Shown: positions 26,623-36,261, counted from the first letter of the stretch. The stretch: 64,000 bases of DNA from Rhizobium sp. WYJ-E13 (GCF_018987265.1 NZ_CP076854.1:372001-436000), one strand, 5' to 3'. Notes: generated from the sequence alone by a model not told the origin. Numbers and translations: made by a program.

Positions 26623-28070
26623 GCGGCGACCCCTTCGAAGGAGGCCGCGATGATATTCGTCTCGTTGACGGTATTGCCGGCGAGTTCGGCCTTGATGCGG
26701 CCTTCGCGGAAGACATAAACGCGGTCGCAGAGGCGGATCTCGTCCATTTCGGTCGAATACCAGATGAAGGTGCGGCCGCGCGCGGCTTCCTCACGGATGA
26801 TGGCGTAGACTTCCTGCTTCGTCCCGACGTCGACGCCGCGCATCGGATCGTCCATCAGGACAACGGGCGCGCGTGTCGCAAGTGCGCGTGCAAAGAGCAC
26901 CTTCTGCTGGTTGCCGCCGGAAAGCGACAATATGCGGTTTGCCATATCAGGCGTGCGGATCTCGATCCGCCGCTTCCAGTCGGCGCCTTTCCTCTCCTCT
27001 TCAGCTGCGAGGATGAGGCCGCGCCGCGACAGGTCACCGAGCGAGGCGATGGAAAAATTGCGCAGGATGCTCCACAGTTCGAAAACGCCGTTGAGGCGGC
27101 GGTCGCCGGCGACGAAGGTGACGAGCGGATCGCGCTCGGGAAGCCATTGGCCGGATCGGGCGGCATGGAGAGCGAGCAACAGCTCGGTCTGCCCGTGGCC
27201 AGCCAGTCCCGCCAGTCCGATGATCTCGCCCTGACGCGCCGCGAAGGCAAGGCCCGCCGCCTGATGGGACAGAATGACCGGTGCAGTGGATTGTTCGCGC
27301 GCCGAGTGCTGGCCGGCCTCCTCCTTCGCAACGGTGCCCATGGCTTCCACCAGGCCGTGGTGATCGAACCCGTTCGCCGGACGTTCGGTGACGACGCGGC
27401 CGTCCTTCATGACAACGATGCGGTCGGAGGTTTCGAGGATCTCGTGCAGAATGTGCGAGATGAAGATGACAGAGCCGCCGCCAGCGACGAAGCGGCGGAC
27501 ATGACCGAGCATCTGGCGTGCAAGGCTTGCATCGAGCGACGAGGTCGGTTCGTCGAGGATCACCAGCCGCGGCGCAATGCCGGCGTCGGAAAACGCCATG
27601 GCGATCTCCACCATCTGCCGTTCGGCGATCGAAAGATCTCCGACGACCCGGCCGCTGGCGATACCGTGGCCGGGAAAGACCATGTCGAGGCTCTTCTCGA
27701 TAATTTTCGCGGCACGCTTGCGCCAGCCGAAGCCGCCGAGATCGCGGTGCATGATGCGCGTATTCTCGACGATGGAGAGGTTGGGGCAGAGCGAAAGTTC
27801 CTGGAAGACGCAGCGCACGCCGCGAGCGCGCGCCGCGTTGATGCCGTAACGTTCCAGCCGCTCGCCGTCGCTCGCAATGCTTCCCTCGTGGGGCGTGAGA
27901 CCGCCGTTGATAACGCTGACGATCGTGGATTTGCCGGCGCCATTATGGCCGACAAGCCCGACGCATTCGCCCGGCATGACGCGAAGCGTCACGCCGTCGA
28001 GCGCCCTGACCGCACCGAAGCTCACCTTCGCGCCATCGACGGCGATCACCGCCTGCAAAACCTCATTCAT
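26619..28070 (-). CDS. Sugar ABC ATPase with two nucleotide-binding domains (RbsA-like)
   Basis: 483 residues from ATG 28070; a GTG at 28082 is possible. N-terminal domain: Walker A GHNGAGKST, degenerate signature LSIAERQMVEIAMAF, Walker B LVILDEPTSSLD. C-terminal domain: degenerate Walker A GLAGHGQTEL, canonical signature LSGGNQQKVLFARAL, Walker B VVLMDDPMRGVD. The asymmetric degeneration is standard for RbsA/MglA-type proteins. The cytoplasmic motor of the sugar transporter encoded by neighbouring genes. Confidence 0.93.
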   Translation of the reverse strand: MNEVLQAVIAVDGAKVSFGAVRALDGVTLRVMPGECVGLVGHNGAGKSTIVSVINGGLTPHEGSIASDGERLERYGINAARARGVRCVFQELSLCPNLSIVENTRIMHRDLGGFGWRKRAAKIIEKSLDMVFPGHGIASGRVVGDLSIAERQMVEIAMAFSDAGIAPRLVILDEPTSSLDASLARQMLGHVRRFVAGGGSVIFISHILHEILETSDRIVVMKDGRVVTERPANGFDHHGLVEAMGTVAKEEAGQHSAREQSTAPVILSHQAAGLAFAARQGEIIGLAGLAGHGQTELLLALHAARSGQWLPERDPLVTFVAGDRRLNGVFELWSILRNFSIASLGDLSRRGLILAAEEERKGADWKRRIEIRTPDMANRILSLSGGNQQKVLFARALATRAPVVLMDDPMRGVDVGTKQEVYAIIREEAARGRTFIWYSTEMDEIRLCDRVYVFREGRIKAELAGNTVNETNIIAASFEGVAA

Positions 28071-28100
28071 GCTGCCTGCCACATCTGCTTTGCAAAGGAT

Positions 28101-28128
28101 GGCGCGCAGTCATTTGCGGCCGCGCGCC
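28101..28128 (-). promoter_or_regulatory. Stem-loop between binding-protein and ATPase genes
   Basis: GGCGCGC (28101-28107) pairs with GCGCGCC (28122-28128) around 14 bases, in the short gap after the sugar-binding-protein stop. No T-run on the transcribed strand. It parallels the stem-loops behind the other four binding-protein genes in the window. Confidence 0.5.
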
Positions 28129-28142
28129 AGTCACCGGGAAAT

Positions 28143-29159
28143 TTACTTTGCCGACTCGATGACCTTGATAGCGTCGGCCTGCGTGTATTCCACGTTCGCG
28201 ACGCCGCCGGCCTGGGTGTTGGCGAGGTTTGTTTCGAGATTGTCCTGGTCGATGCGCAGGAAGGGCACGACGAGGTCCTTCTTGACTTGTTTGCCGTCGA
28301 GGATCTGCTGGGCGACCCAGAAGGCGAGCGTAGAGACACCGGGCGCAATGGACACGGACATGGTCTCATAGCCCTTCGCGTCCTTCTGCTCCTTCCACCA
28401 TTTCAGTTCGTCTTCGCGGTTGCCCATAATGATGACCGGCATCTTCCGATTGGTCGCGGCAATCGCCTGCGCGGCGCCGTAACCATCGCCGCCCTGGGTC
28501 ACGACCCCGACAATGTCGGGCAAGCTCGGAAGAATGCCGGCAACAGCCTTCTGCGCCACGTCCTGCGCCCAGTCGCCGTGAACGGAGCCGACAATCTTGA
28601 ACTGCGGGAACTGCTTGACGCCCTCGTGGATGCCGGCCGAGATCTCATCATCGACGAAGACGCCGGCAAGACCCCGGATCTCGAGCAGGTTGCCGCCCTG
28701 GGGGAGCTTTTTGGAGAGGTACTCCACCTCGCTGCGGCCCATCTCCTTGAAGTTGACCGCGATGCGCCAGGCGCAGGGTTCGGTCACGATGCCGTCGAAG
28801 GAGACGACGGTGATACCTGCATCGCAGGCTTCCTTGACCGCGCCGTTCAATGCTGTCGGCGAAGCCGCATTCAGCACGATCGCATCATAGCCCTGCAGGA
28901 TCATGTTCTGGATCTGTGCGGCCTGTTCCGTCGCCTGGTTCTCAGCGGTCGTGAACGGGTCGGCTGCCGCGACGACGCCTGATTTCACGGCTTCGCCCGT
29001 CACCTTGCCCCAGCTCGTCAGCATGGCCTGGCGCCACGAATTGCCGGCATAGTTGTTGGAAAGGGCGATTTTCTTGGCCGAAGTATCGGCAAAAGCGGAA
29101 ACGGGCATCGCGCCGCAAGCAATAGCGGCCGACGCCAGAAGCATCTTACGGATTGTCAT
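28143..29159 (-). CDS. Ribose/sugar-type periplasmic binding protein (RbsB-like)
   Basis: 338 residues from ATG 29159, with GGAGGA just upstream; a further in-frame start at 29174 would lie before that site. The signal peptide MTIRKMLLASAAIACGAMPVSAFA is followed by ALSNNYAGNSWRQAML, ILQGYDAIVLNAASPTAL, ITVVSFDGIV and VVTQGGDGYGAAQAI, the pattern of Peripla_BP_4 sugar receptors. It is first in a five-gene leftward operon (binding protein, ATPase, two permeases, SMP-30). The exact sugar is not evident. A two-component system is divergent from it. Confidence 0.92.
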   Translation of the reverse strand: MTIRKMLLASAAIACGAMPVSAFADTSAKKIALSNNYAGNSWRQAMLTSWGKVTGEAVKSGVVAAADPFTTAENQATEQAAQIQNMILQGYDAIVLNAASPTALNGAVKEACDAGITVVSFDGIVTEPCAWRIAVNFKEMGRSEVEYLSKKLPQGGNLLEIRGLAGVFVDDEISAGIHEGVKQFPQFKIVGSVHGDWAQDVAQKAVAGILPSLPDIVGVVTQGGDGYGAAQAIAATNRKMPVIIMGNREDELKWWKEQKDAKGYETMSVSIAPGVSTLAFWVAQQILDGKQVKKDLVVPFLRIDQDNLETNLANTQAGGVANVEYTQADAIKVIESAK

Positions 29160-29438
29160 GTCTTCCTCCCTCATGATCGCCGGTTGGCGGATCGCTTCAC
29201 TCCTGCCTGTCCCACTTGGGGTCGAGTGAAAATTGTTCTTGCACTGAGCTTCCTCCTCTCAGTAAGGGCAGGATGCGGGAGATCCCGGGGCCTGTACAGG
29301 GGCAAGGCGGCAAGTTGTTTGCGGGTTTTGCGCAACAAGCTGCGGGTTTACGCAAGACGGCGGCGCTTCCGCGGCGCTTACTGGGAAAGGATCGCGGCGG
29401 GTTGAGGAGCCCGCTGCCATCACGGGGAGGAATTGACG

Positions 29439-30677
29439 ATGCTGCATCTCGCACCCGCAGCCATGTTCGACCACTATCTCGGCATTTCCCGGCTGCTCGC
29501 GGGCCAGCTCGATTTCCGCTCGGCCATCCGCTCCGTCGCCGCCGAAGTCGCTCATATTATCCCCCACGACCATCTCGATGTCTGCGTGCTGCTCGAAGGC
29601 GGCAACTACCACACGGCTTACGAGACAGGCATCGAGACTGCCTGGGGTGAACTTGCCGGTGCGCCGGTCGTCAACAGCCCGATCCGCTCGCTGCTTTGGG
29701 GCGAAGTGGATTTTCTGCTGACGGACGACGCCATGACGGACCCGCGTTTCCACTTCGAGGGCGCGTTCAAACGGCCGATCGTTGAACAGTCGCTGAGGAG
29801 CCGCTTGCATGTGCCGATGAAGGTGCAGGGCACGATCATCGCCGCACTGTCCTGTTCCTCGCAAAAGGCCGGTATTTACACGATGGAGGATATCGAACGC
29901 GCCCGTATCATCGCCGACCTTTTGACGCCCTATTTCTTCGCGCTCCGGGCGGCCGAGCACGCGCAACGCTCGGCCATCGTGGAGGCAGAGGCCCGCGCCC
30001 GCGAGGAGGGGTTGCGGCAAGGCGCGCTGAAGCTGACGGAGGCGCTGGAGCAGGAACGCCAGCGGATCGGCATGGACCTCCACGACCAGACGCTGGCCGA
30101 CCTGACGCGGCTCGCCCGCCGGATCGACCGGCTGTCGCGCAACGGCGAGGTCGTGCCCGAGGCGCTGGAGCCGGTCTCTCGTTCCTTGCAGCATTGCATG
30201 CAGGATCTGCGACAGATCATCGAGCAGGCAAAACCCTCTGTGCTCCAGCTCTTCGGCCTCGCCCAGGCGATCGAACATCATCTCGACCGATCGACCCGCG
30301 ATGCCGGATCGGCCATCGAATGGGGTCTCGTCGACGAGACGCACGGCGCACTGGAGCAACTGGAGCCGACCGTCAGCGTTGCGCTGTTCCGCATCGCCCA
30401 GGAAGCGATCAACAATGCGGTGCGCCATGCCGCCCCGCTCACCATCATGGTGCGGCTCGAGGCCGACGACGAGCGTCTGTCGATCGAAATCTCCGACGAC
30501 GGCACCGGGCTCGCCAAGGCGCGGGGACGGATCGGCGGCGGCATCGACAATATGAAGACCCGTGCGCGGCTGATCTCGGCGCGCTTCACGACCGGGTCCG
30601 GCCACAACAATCGCGGAACTGCGGTGCGGGTCGTGCTGCCGCTTGGCCCGCACGACCCGGCGAGCAAGCCAAACTGA
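29439..30677 (+). CDS. NarL-type sensor histidine kinase with GAF domain
   Basis: 412 residues from ATG 29439, eight bases after GGGGAGG; a TTG at 29433 is too close to that site. No membrane segments. An N-terminal GAF-like domain (about 15-165) leads through a helix to a HisKA_3 H-box ERQRIGMDLHDQTLADLTRL, with His215 as probable phosphorylation site, and an HATPase domain with IAQEAINNAVRHA (N-box), EISDDGTGL and a late GGIDNMKTRA. It is followed 13 bases later by its response regulator, and is divergent from the sugar ABC operon it may control. Confidence 0.92.
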   Translation: MLHLAPAAMFDHYLGISRLLAGQLDFRSAIRSVAAEVAHIIPHDHLDVCVLLEGGNYHTAYETGIETAWGELAGAPVVNSPIRSLLWGEVDFLLTDDAMTDPRFHFEGAFKRPIVEQSLRSRLHVPMKVQGTIIAALSCSSQKAGIYTMEDIERARIIADLLTPYFFALRAAEHAQRSAIVEAEARAREEGLRQGALKLTEALEQERQRIGMDLHDQTLADLTRLARRIDRLSRNGEVVPEALEPVSRSLQHCMQDLRQIIEQAKPSVLQLFGLAQAIEHHLDRSTRDAGSAIEWGLVDETHGALEQLEPTVSVALFRIAQEAINNAVRHAAPLTIMVRLEADDERLSIEISDDGTGLAKARGRIGGGIDNMKTRARLISARFTTGSGHNNRGTAVRVVLPLGPHDPASKPN

Positions 30678-30690
30678 GGAGAACGGGGTG

Positions 30691-31413
30691 ATGAAGGTTC
30701 TGATCGTCGAGGACGACCCACTGCACCGGTCCTATCTGCACGAGGCTGTCAACGCGGCCCTGCCGGAATGCGACACGGTGATCGAGGCGGAGAACGGTAC
30801 CGTCGGCGAGAAACTCGCCCGCGACCACAAGTCGGCGCATATCGTCATGGACCTGCAGATGGCCAACCGCAACGGCATCGAGGCGGCGCGCACGATCTGG
30901 AAGGAGCGGCCGGAGACCCGCATCCTGTTCTGGTCGAACTATTCGGACGAAGCCTATGTGCGCGGCGTCTCGCGCATCGTCCCGGATGGCGCCGCCTATG
31001 GCTACGTCCTGAAATCCGCCTCAGACGAACGGCTAAAGCTTGCATTGCGCTCGATCTTCATCGAGAGCCAGTGCGTCATCGACCGCGAGGTGCGCGGTCT
31101 GCAGCAGAAGAGCCTCGGCCAGACGAACGGTTTTACCGATTCCGAATACGAGATCCTTGTCGATATCGCGCTGGGCCTCACGGACCGGGCCATCGCTAAA
31201 CGTCGGAACCTCTCGCTGCGCAGCGTACAGAACCGCCTGCAGCAACTCTACGACAAGCTCGACGTCTACCAGAGCGCCGGCGACGACCACGAGGAAGGCC
31301 GTTTCAATCTCCGCGCCCGCGCCGTGACCGTCGCTCTCCTGCGCAAACTCCTGAACTACAGCGCTCTGGAGCGGGCTGAGGCAGAACTGCAGGAGTGGCT
31401 TGATGGAAAGTAG
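30691..31413 (+). CDS. Response regulator with receiver and LuxR-like DNA-binding region
   Basis: Start ATG 30691 after GAGGAGAACGGGG; 240 residues. The receiver domain begins MKVLIVEDDPLHRSYL and has Asp54 in HIVMDLQMANRNG; the usual Thr/Ser and Lys positions follow (FWSNYSDE, YVLKSASDE). The C-terminal helix-turn-helix reads ALGLTDRAIAKRRNLSLRSVQNRLQQLYDKL, a LuxR/NarL-type recognition region. Partner of the adjacent kinase. A likely target is the divergent sugar ABC operon. Confidence 0.92.
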   Translation: MKVLIVEDDPLHRSYLHEAVNAALPECDTVIEAENGTVGEKLARDHKSAHIVMDLQMANRNGIEAARTIWKERPETRILFWSNYSDEAYVRGVSRIVPDGAAYGYVLKSASDERLKLALRSIFIESQCVIDREVRGLQQKSLGQTNGFTDSEYEILVDIALGLTDRAIAKRRNLSLRSVQNRLQQLYDKLDVYQSAGDDHEEGRFNLRARAVTVALLRKLLNYSALERAEAELQEWLDGK

Positions 31414-31513
31414 TTTCCGTGGCGTTGTCACGGTTGTCGGCGAAAGTCAAAGATAACGCGGCAACGCAGCAGTCTCTTCATCGACAAAGCTATCCCACAA
31501 AAATCGTCAAGAC

Positions 31514-32017
31514 CTAGTGGTCCGAATTCGAAATGCCGCTCGGTTGGGCAAGCGGCAGCATGCCGCGATAGATGCCCGGGTCCGAGCCTTCGATCGGCAT
31601 TGCCCCGACGCTTCGACGGTAGAACTCCATCGGACCGGCACCCCCGATCACCCCGTAGGCATAGCCCTGCGCGTACATATCGAGAAGCGTGGTCAACAGC
31701 AGAGCGTGGCCAACACCTTTGCCGCGAGCGGCCGTGTCGACTCCGGTCGGCCCGAAGAAGCCCTTGGCGGTTGCGTCGTGGCAGGCAAAGCCGATGAGTG
31801 CGTCGTTCCGGATTGCGATGAAGCAAGTGGGCGGCTGGCGCATGGTGGCAACCGTCGCTTCCGCGACCCAGCCGGATCCGAAGCGCGGCTCGATCCAGGC
31901 CGTCAGTGCGCTCAACTCCGGCGCAAGGATACGCCGGATGGTGATGCCCTGTTCGGCGATGCGTTTATTGAGCGCAGGATCGGCCTTCAGTTCGTAGAGT
32001 TTTACGAGCATGTCCAT
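31514..32017 (-). CDS. GNAT-family N-acetyltransferase
   Basis: 167 residues. The acetyl-CoA site is motif A, VDTAARGKGVGHALLLTTL, with Arg-Gly-x-Gly-x-Gly, followed by the C-terminal FYRRSVGAMPIEGS. It lies 14 bases behind the last permease of the CUT1 sugar ABC operon and is evidently its last gene. An acetyltransferase in this place suggests that the imported sugar or amine (possibly an amino sugar) is N-acetylated. That substrate is inference. Confidence 0.85.
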   Translation of the reverse strand: MDMLVKLYELKADPALNKRIAEQGITIRRILAPELSALTAWIEPRFGSGWVAEATVATMRQPPTCFIAIRNDALIGFACHDATAKGFFGPTGVDTAARGKGVGHALLLTTLLDMYAQGYAYGVIGGAGPMEFYRRSVGAMPIEGSDPGIYRGMLPLAQPSGISNSDH

Positions 32018-32031
32018 GGTTTAGTCCTTTG

Positions 32032-32910
32032 TCAGCCTTTGATGGCGCCTGCCGTCAGGCCGGCAACGATACGCCTCTGGAAGATCAATACGACGATGAT
32101 CAGCGGCAGCGTCACGGTAACGGATGCGGCCATGATCTGACCGAACGGATATTCGTACCGGGTGTTACCTGCGATCAGGCCGATCGCGACCGGCACGGTT
32201 CGGTTCTCGTCCGTCAGGGTGAAGGTCAGCGCGAAGAGAAACTCGTTCCACGCCAGAATGAAGGCAAGAATGCCGGTGCTGGCGAGCGAAGGTCCCATGA
32301 GCGGCAGCAGGATCTTCGTCAGAATTCTAAAATGCGAGCAGCCGTCGATGATCGCGGCCTCCTCCAGCTCCCGCGGAAATTCGCGAATGAAGGTGGTCAG
32401 GATCCAGGTCGTGAACGGCACGGTCGACAGAAGATAGGTGAGGACGAGCGCGCTTGGCCGGTTGAACAGACCCATCCAGTTGATCAGCTCGAACATGCCG
32501 GAGAGAACGACGACCTGCGGGAAGATCGAGATCATCAGCACGATCATGAGGATACTGCGCCGTTGCGGAAAGTCGATGCGCCCCAGCGCATAAGCGGCGC
32601 TGAGCCCGATGACGAGCGACAGGAACGTGGTTGAGACCGCGACATAGGCCGAGTTCAGAAGCGAGCCCATGAAAACAGGATTGTCGAGCAACTGGCGATA
32701 GTAGGTGAAGTCGAACGCCGGCATCAGCGCCGATTGATAGAGCGCCGAACCCTGCTTGGTCGAGGAAACGAAGGCCCAGTAATAGGGAAACAGCGTGTAG
32801 AACAGGACGAGCAGAAGAGCCAGGATCTGGAGGCTTCGCACGGCGCGCCGCCGCATCCTGAAATAGGAGGCAGGCTTGCGGACGGTCTTCGGGATGATCG
32901 CATCGGCCAT
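32032..32910 (-). CDS. CUT1 sugar ABC permease (MalG-like)
   Basis: 292 residues from ATG 32910; longer in-frame starts lie inside the upstream permease. Six membrane segments and the cytoplasmic EAA loop EEAAIIDGCSHFRILTKILLPLMGP, a hallmark of MalG-type subunits. It ends IVAGLTAGAIKG, the typical MalG terminus. The channel partner is the permease at 32916-33806. Confidence 0.93.
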   Translation of the reverse strand: MADAIIPKTVRKPASYFRMRRRAVRSLQILALLLVLFYTLFPYYWAFVSSTKQGSALYQSALMPAFDFTYYRQLLDNPVFMGSLLNSAYVAVSTTFLSLVIGLSAAYALGRIDFPQRRSILMIVLMISIFPQVVVLSGMFELINWMGLFNRPSALVLTYLLSTVPFTTWILTTFIREFPRELEEAAIIDGCSHFRILTKILLPLMGPSLASTGILAFILAWNEFLFALTFTLTDENRTVPVAIGLIAGNTRYEYPFGQIMAASVTVTLPLIIVVLIFQRRIVAGLTAGAIKG

Positions 32911-32915
32911 GTCGC

Positions 32916-33806
32916 TCAGGTCCCCGCGGCTCTGTCGAGGCGAAGGACCCCGATGATAATGATGGCGACAAGCGCGACGAGCAGGAAGACCCAGGTCGAT
33001 GCCGCCGAGCCGATGCCGAGCTCCTGGAAGCTGATCAGCCGGTCGCGCGCGTAAATGGAGACGGTCATGACGCTCTCGTTGCTCGCCGCCATCACATAGG
33101 CAAGGTCGAACATCCTCAGCGCATCGAGGACGCGGAAGAGGACCGCTACGCCGATTGCCGGGCGCAGCATCGGCAGGGTGATCGACCAGAAACGCTTCCA
33201 TGCCGGAATGCCATCCACCTCCGCGGCCTCGAATATCTCCGACGATATCAGCTGCAGGCCTGCCAGGATGAGCAGAACCATGAAGGGGGTCGTCATCCAC
33301 ACGTCGACGAAGATCACGACACCCATCAGCAGCGATCCGCTCGCCGTCCAAGGAATGCCATGATCGATGAGGCCAAGCCCGACGAGGAGCTTATTGATGA
33401 CGCCGAACTGGTCGTTGAGCATCCATTCCCAGATCTTCGTCGAGACGACGACCGGGATCGCCCAGGGCACGAGTATGGCGGCGCGCGCCAGCCCGCGGCC
33501 CGGAATGGCTTCATTGACGAGAAGCGCTATCGCCAGACCGAGAACTGTCTCGATCGCGACGGAAATGACCGTGAAGATCAGCGTATTCTTGACGGCAATC
33601 CACCAGCTGCGGTCGTTGATGACCTCAAGGAAGTTGTCGATTCCGGTCATCGAATAGACGGAGGGATCGTCAAGATAGGCATCGGTGAAGGCGAAGAAGA
33701 AGGTGCGACCGAGCGGCCAGAGGGCGACGACCAGCATGACCATGATGACCGGCAGCAGAAACAGCCAGGCCGCACGATGGTCGCGGCGGGCAAGCCGGGC
33801 ACTCAT
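32916..33806 (-). CDS. CUT1 sugar ABC permease (MalF/UgpA-like)
   Basis: 296 residues starting MSARLARRDHRAAWLFLLPV at 33806, overlapping the ATPase stop by four bases. Six hydrophobic segments; the EAA loop EAAEVDGIPAWKRFWSITLPMLRP is intact. The N-terminal part (LWPLGRTFFFAFTDAYL) is typical for MalF/UgpA-type subunits without the large periplasmic insertion. Confidence 0.93.
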   Translation of the reverse strand: MSARLARRDHRAAWLFLLPVIMVMLVVALWPLGRTFFFAFTDAYLDDPSVYSMTGIDNFLEVINDRSWWIAVKNTLIFTVISVAIETVLGLAIALLVNEAIPGRGLARAAILVPWAIPVVVSTKIWEWMLNDQFGVINKLLVGLGLIDHGIPWTASGSLLMGVVIFVDVWMTTPFMVLLILAGLQLISSEIFEAAEVDGIPAWKRFWSITLPMLRPAIGVAVLFRVLDALRMFDLAYVMAASNESVMTVSIYARDRLISFQELGIGSAASTWVFLLVALVAIIIIGVLRLDRAAGT

Positions 33807-34897
33807 TGCCGCGCTCCTGCGATCACGCCGGCCTGGCGGTTGAGAATGAGGCGTTTTCCATCGGCCGCGAAGGCAAAGATCGAGGCATCCCGGAAATTCA
33901 GGCCGACTTCCTTGCCGATCAGCTCCTTCGGTGGTTCGACATTGACGCGGACGACCCAGATGGCGTCCCCGTTGATGCGGCAATAGGCAAAATGCTCATG
34001 GCCAAGATCCTCGATACGTTCGAGCACACAGGTCATTCGTCCGTCCCCAGCCGCCACCAACTGGATCGCTTCCGACCGTATGCCGATCTCGGAGACGGCC
34101 TGGCCCTCGGTGTCCGCATCGATGATGAGGCCGCCCGGTCCGCTCACTTTGGCTGATGTTGTCTGCACAGGCAGGAAGTTCATGCGGGGACTACCGATGA
34201 AACCTGCGACAAACCGGTTGTCAGGGGTATGGTAGAGTTCCTTCGGCGTGCCGACCTGTTCAATGCGTCCGTGATTGAGAACGACGATCCGGTCGGCGAG
34301 CGTCATCGCCTCCGATTGATCATGGGTCACATAGATCATCGTCGTCTTCAGATCGTCGTGGAGCTTGGCGATCTCCATGCGCATCTCCATTCGCAGATCC
34401 GAGTCGAGATTGGAAAGCGGCTCATCGAAGAGGAAGATTTCGGGCTGGCGCACCAGGGCGCGGCCGATCGCCACGCGCTGGCGCTGTCCGCCGGACAGTT
34501 CGCGCGGCCGGCGTTCGAGCAGATGATCGACCTTCAGCATCCGTGCGACCGACCGCACTTTCTCGCTGATAGCGGCCCTGTTCATGCCGAGGGTCTCAAG
34601 CGCGAAGCCGATATTGCGCGCAACGTTCATATGCGGATAGAGCGCGTAAGACTGGAAGACGAAGGCGACGCCTCTCTGGGAGGCAGGCACATCAGTCACG
34701 TCGTCTCCGCCGATCCTCACAACGCCCTTGGATGCGGAGATCAGGCCGGCAACGATGCGCAAAAGCGTTGACTTGCCGCAACCGGAGGGACCGACGAAAA
34801 CGACAAACTCGCCGTCGATGATCTGCAGGTCGACATTCTGGATAACAGTGTGCGTACCAAAATTCTTCGAAACGGATTCGAGCGAAACCGATGCCAT
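33803..34897 (-). CDS. CUT1 ABC ATPase (UgpC/MalK-like)
   Basis: 364 residues. Walker A GPSGCGKST, Q-loop FVFQSYALYPHMNV, signature LSGGQRQRVAIGRAL, Walker B IFLFDEPLSNLDSDLRMEMRM, switch His in YVTHDQSEAMTL. A C-terminal TOBE/OB domain (about 240-364) with IGIRSEAIQLV may receive regulatory input as in MalK. It is translated just before the first permease. Confidence 0.94.
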   Translation of the reverse strand: MASVSLESVSKNFGTHTVIQNVDLQIIDGEFVVFVGPSGCGKSTLLRIVAGLISASKGVVRIGGDDVTDVPASQRGVAFVFQSYALYPHMNVARNIGFALETLGMNRAAISEKVRSVARMLKVDHLLERRPRELSGGQRQRVAIGRALVRQPEIFLFDEPLSNLDSDLRMEMRMEIAKLHDDLKTTMIYVTHDQSEAMTLADRIVVLNHGRIEQVGTPKELYHTPDNRFVAGFIGSPRMNFLPVQTTSAKVSGPGGLIIDADTEGQAVSEIGIRSEAIQLVAAGDGRMTCVLERIEDLGHEHFAYCRINGDAIWVVRVNVEPPKELIGKEVGLNFRDASIFAFAADGKRLILNRQAGVIAGARQ

Positions 34898-34928
34898 TGT
34901 TCACCTGAGTGTATGAGACGGCAGAGGG

Positions 34929-34952
34929 CTCGCCACCTTATTCGATGGCGAG
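34929..34952 (-). promoter_or_regulatory. Stem-loop between CUT1 binding-protein and ATPase genes
   Basis: CTCGCCA (34929-34935) pairs with TGGCGAG (34946-34952) around ten bases, within the 107-base gap after the binding-protein stop. It matches the position of the stem-loops behind the other binding-protein genes. Confidence 0.5.
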
Positions 34953-35004
34953 GTAGTGACGTATTCCGGCAGCGGATCGTCCCGCCACCAGACATCCGGA
35001 GAAG

Positions 35005-36261
35005 TCAGCGGCTTTCCTTCAGTTTCTCGAGCCGAGCGGCCAGCGATGTCAGGCTGGACTTGACCTCGGCACCGCCGGAAAGCATGTCATGAACCGAACG
35101 GTAGAAAGCCTGTGAAACGCGGTTGTAGCTGGTGCCGGTGTAGCCAGACGGGCGCACGGCGCTGTCGGCAAAGGCCTGCTGATTATCCTTGAGGAAGGGT
35201 ATCTTCTCAAGAACTTCCGGATCGCTATATAGCGCCTGGATCGACGGGTTGAGAGCCGCCTTCAGCGCACGCATCTTCTGCATGTCTGGGCCGGTGATGA
35301 AGTTCACAAAGTCGGCCGCAACCTCAGGCTTGGCGCTGTATTTGTTGACGCCGTAATACATTGGGCCAAGGCATCCGCTCGACTTTTCGCCTTCCTTGCC
35401 GACTGGTAGAGGCATCACGCCGACCTTGTCGATGATATTGCTCCCCTTTTCATGCGAGGTGCCCCAGACATAGGGCCAATTGCGGTGGAAGACCGCGTTG
35501 CCGGATTCGAAGACGGCACGCGACTGCTCCTCATCATAATTGAGGACGCCCTCGGGACTGATCGAACCGATCCAGCCCTTCGCTTTTTCGAGCGCTGCGG
35601 CAGCCTGCGGGTTGTCGATGGTCACCTTTCCGTCGTCAGAAATGATGGTGCCGCCGCCGTTGGAAGCAACAAGTTCGATCGCGTCGCAGGTCAGGCCTTC
35701 ATAGCTTTTGGCCTGCCAGGCATAACCCCACATGTCGGCCGAGCCTGCAGCCCTCTCCTTGTCCTGAATTTCCTTGGCGGTGGCAGCCAGCTCGTCCCAG
35801 GTCTTCGGCGCCGCCTTGCCATATTTTTCGAGCAGGTCTTTGCGGTAGAACATGAGCCCGACGTCCATATAGGCAGGCATGGCAATAAGATTGCCGTCGA
35901 GCTTGGCCGCATTGAGTGTCGAGGCGAAATGCTTGTCCTGGTCTGCCTGCGGGATCATTGTCTTGAGGTCGAGCAGGTTGCTCTTGAACATGCCGAGCCA
36001 GATCACATCGAGGAAGAGGACGTCGATATCCTTGGATTTGGCGGCGAGCAGCTGCTGATAGATCGGAATCGCATCGTCCAGAAGCGCCGGCATTTTGTTG
36101 ATCTTGGCCTCATTGCCCGTCTTTTCCTTCCAGGCATTGGCAACGTTTGTGCAGAGCTCGAATTCCGTCGGCGCGCAAAACACGGAAATGGTTTCGGCAT
36201 GTGCGCTGCCACCCCACAGGGCTGCAGATATCGCCAATGCGGCAAGGCTTTTCTTCAACAT
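35005..36261 (-). CDS. CUT1 periplasmic sugar-binding protein
   Basis: 418 residues from ATG 36261 (AAGGAAC upstream). Signal peptide MLKKSLAALAISAALWGGSAHA, then the type-1 solute-binding fold: AAKSKDIDVLFLDVIWLG, AMPAYMDVGLMFYRKDLLEKYG, PKTWDELAATAKEIQ, and VFHRNWPYVWG. It is first of a five-gene operon (binding protein, ATPase, two permeases, acetyltransferase). The ligand is probably an oligosaccharide or sugar derivative; it cannot be narrowed from sequence. Confidence 0.93.
   Translation of the reverse strand: MLKKSLAALAISAALWGGSAHAETISVFCAPTEFELCTNVANAWKEKTGNEAKINKMPALLDDAIPIYQQLLAAKSKDIDVLFLDVIWLGMFKSNLLDLKTMIPQADQDKHFASTLNAAKLDGNLIAMPAYMDVGLMFYRKDLLEKYGKAAPKTWDELAATAKEIQDKERAAGSADMWGYAWQAKSYEGLTCDAIELVASNGGGTIISDDGKVTIDNPQAAAALEKAKGWIGSISPEGVLNYDEEQSRAVFESGNAVFHRNWPYVWGTSHEKGSNIIDKVGVMPLPVGKEGEKSSGCLGPMYYGVNKYSAKPEVAADFVNFITGPDMQKMRALKAALNPSIQALYSDPEVLEKIPFLKDNQQAFADSAVRPSGYTGTSYNRVSQAFYRSVHDMLSGGAEVKSSLTSLAARLEKLKESR

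Noticed and set aside
24728..26794. Single 688-residue minus-strand frame
   Set aside because: Only its last 316 codons are a real permease; the upstream part is another frame of the neighbouring permease and ATPase and is arginine/histidine-rich shadow sequence.
27147..28982. 611-residue plus-strand frame
   Set aside because: It is antisense to the sugar ATPase and binding-protein genes, both of which have full motif sets.
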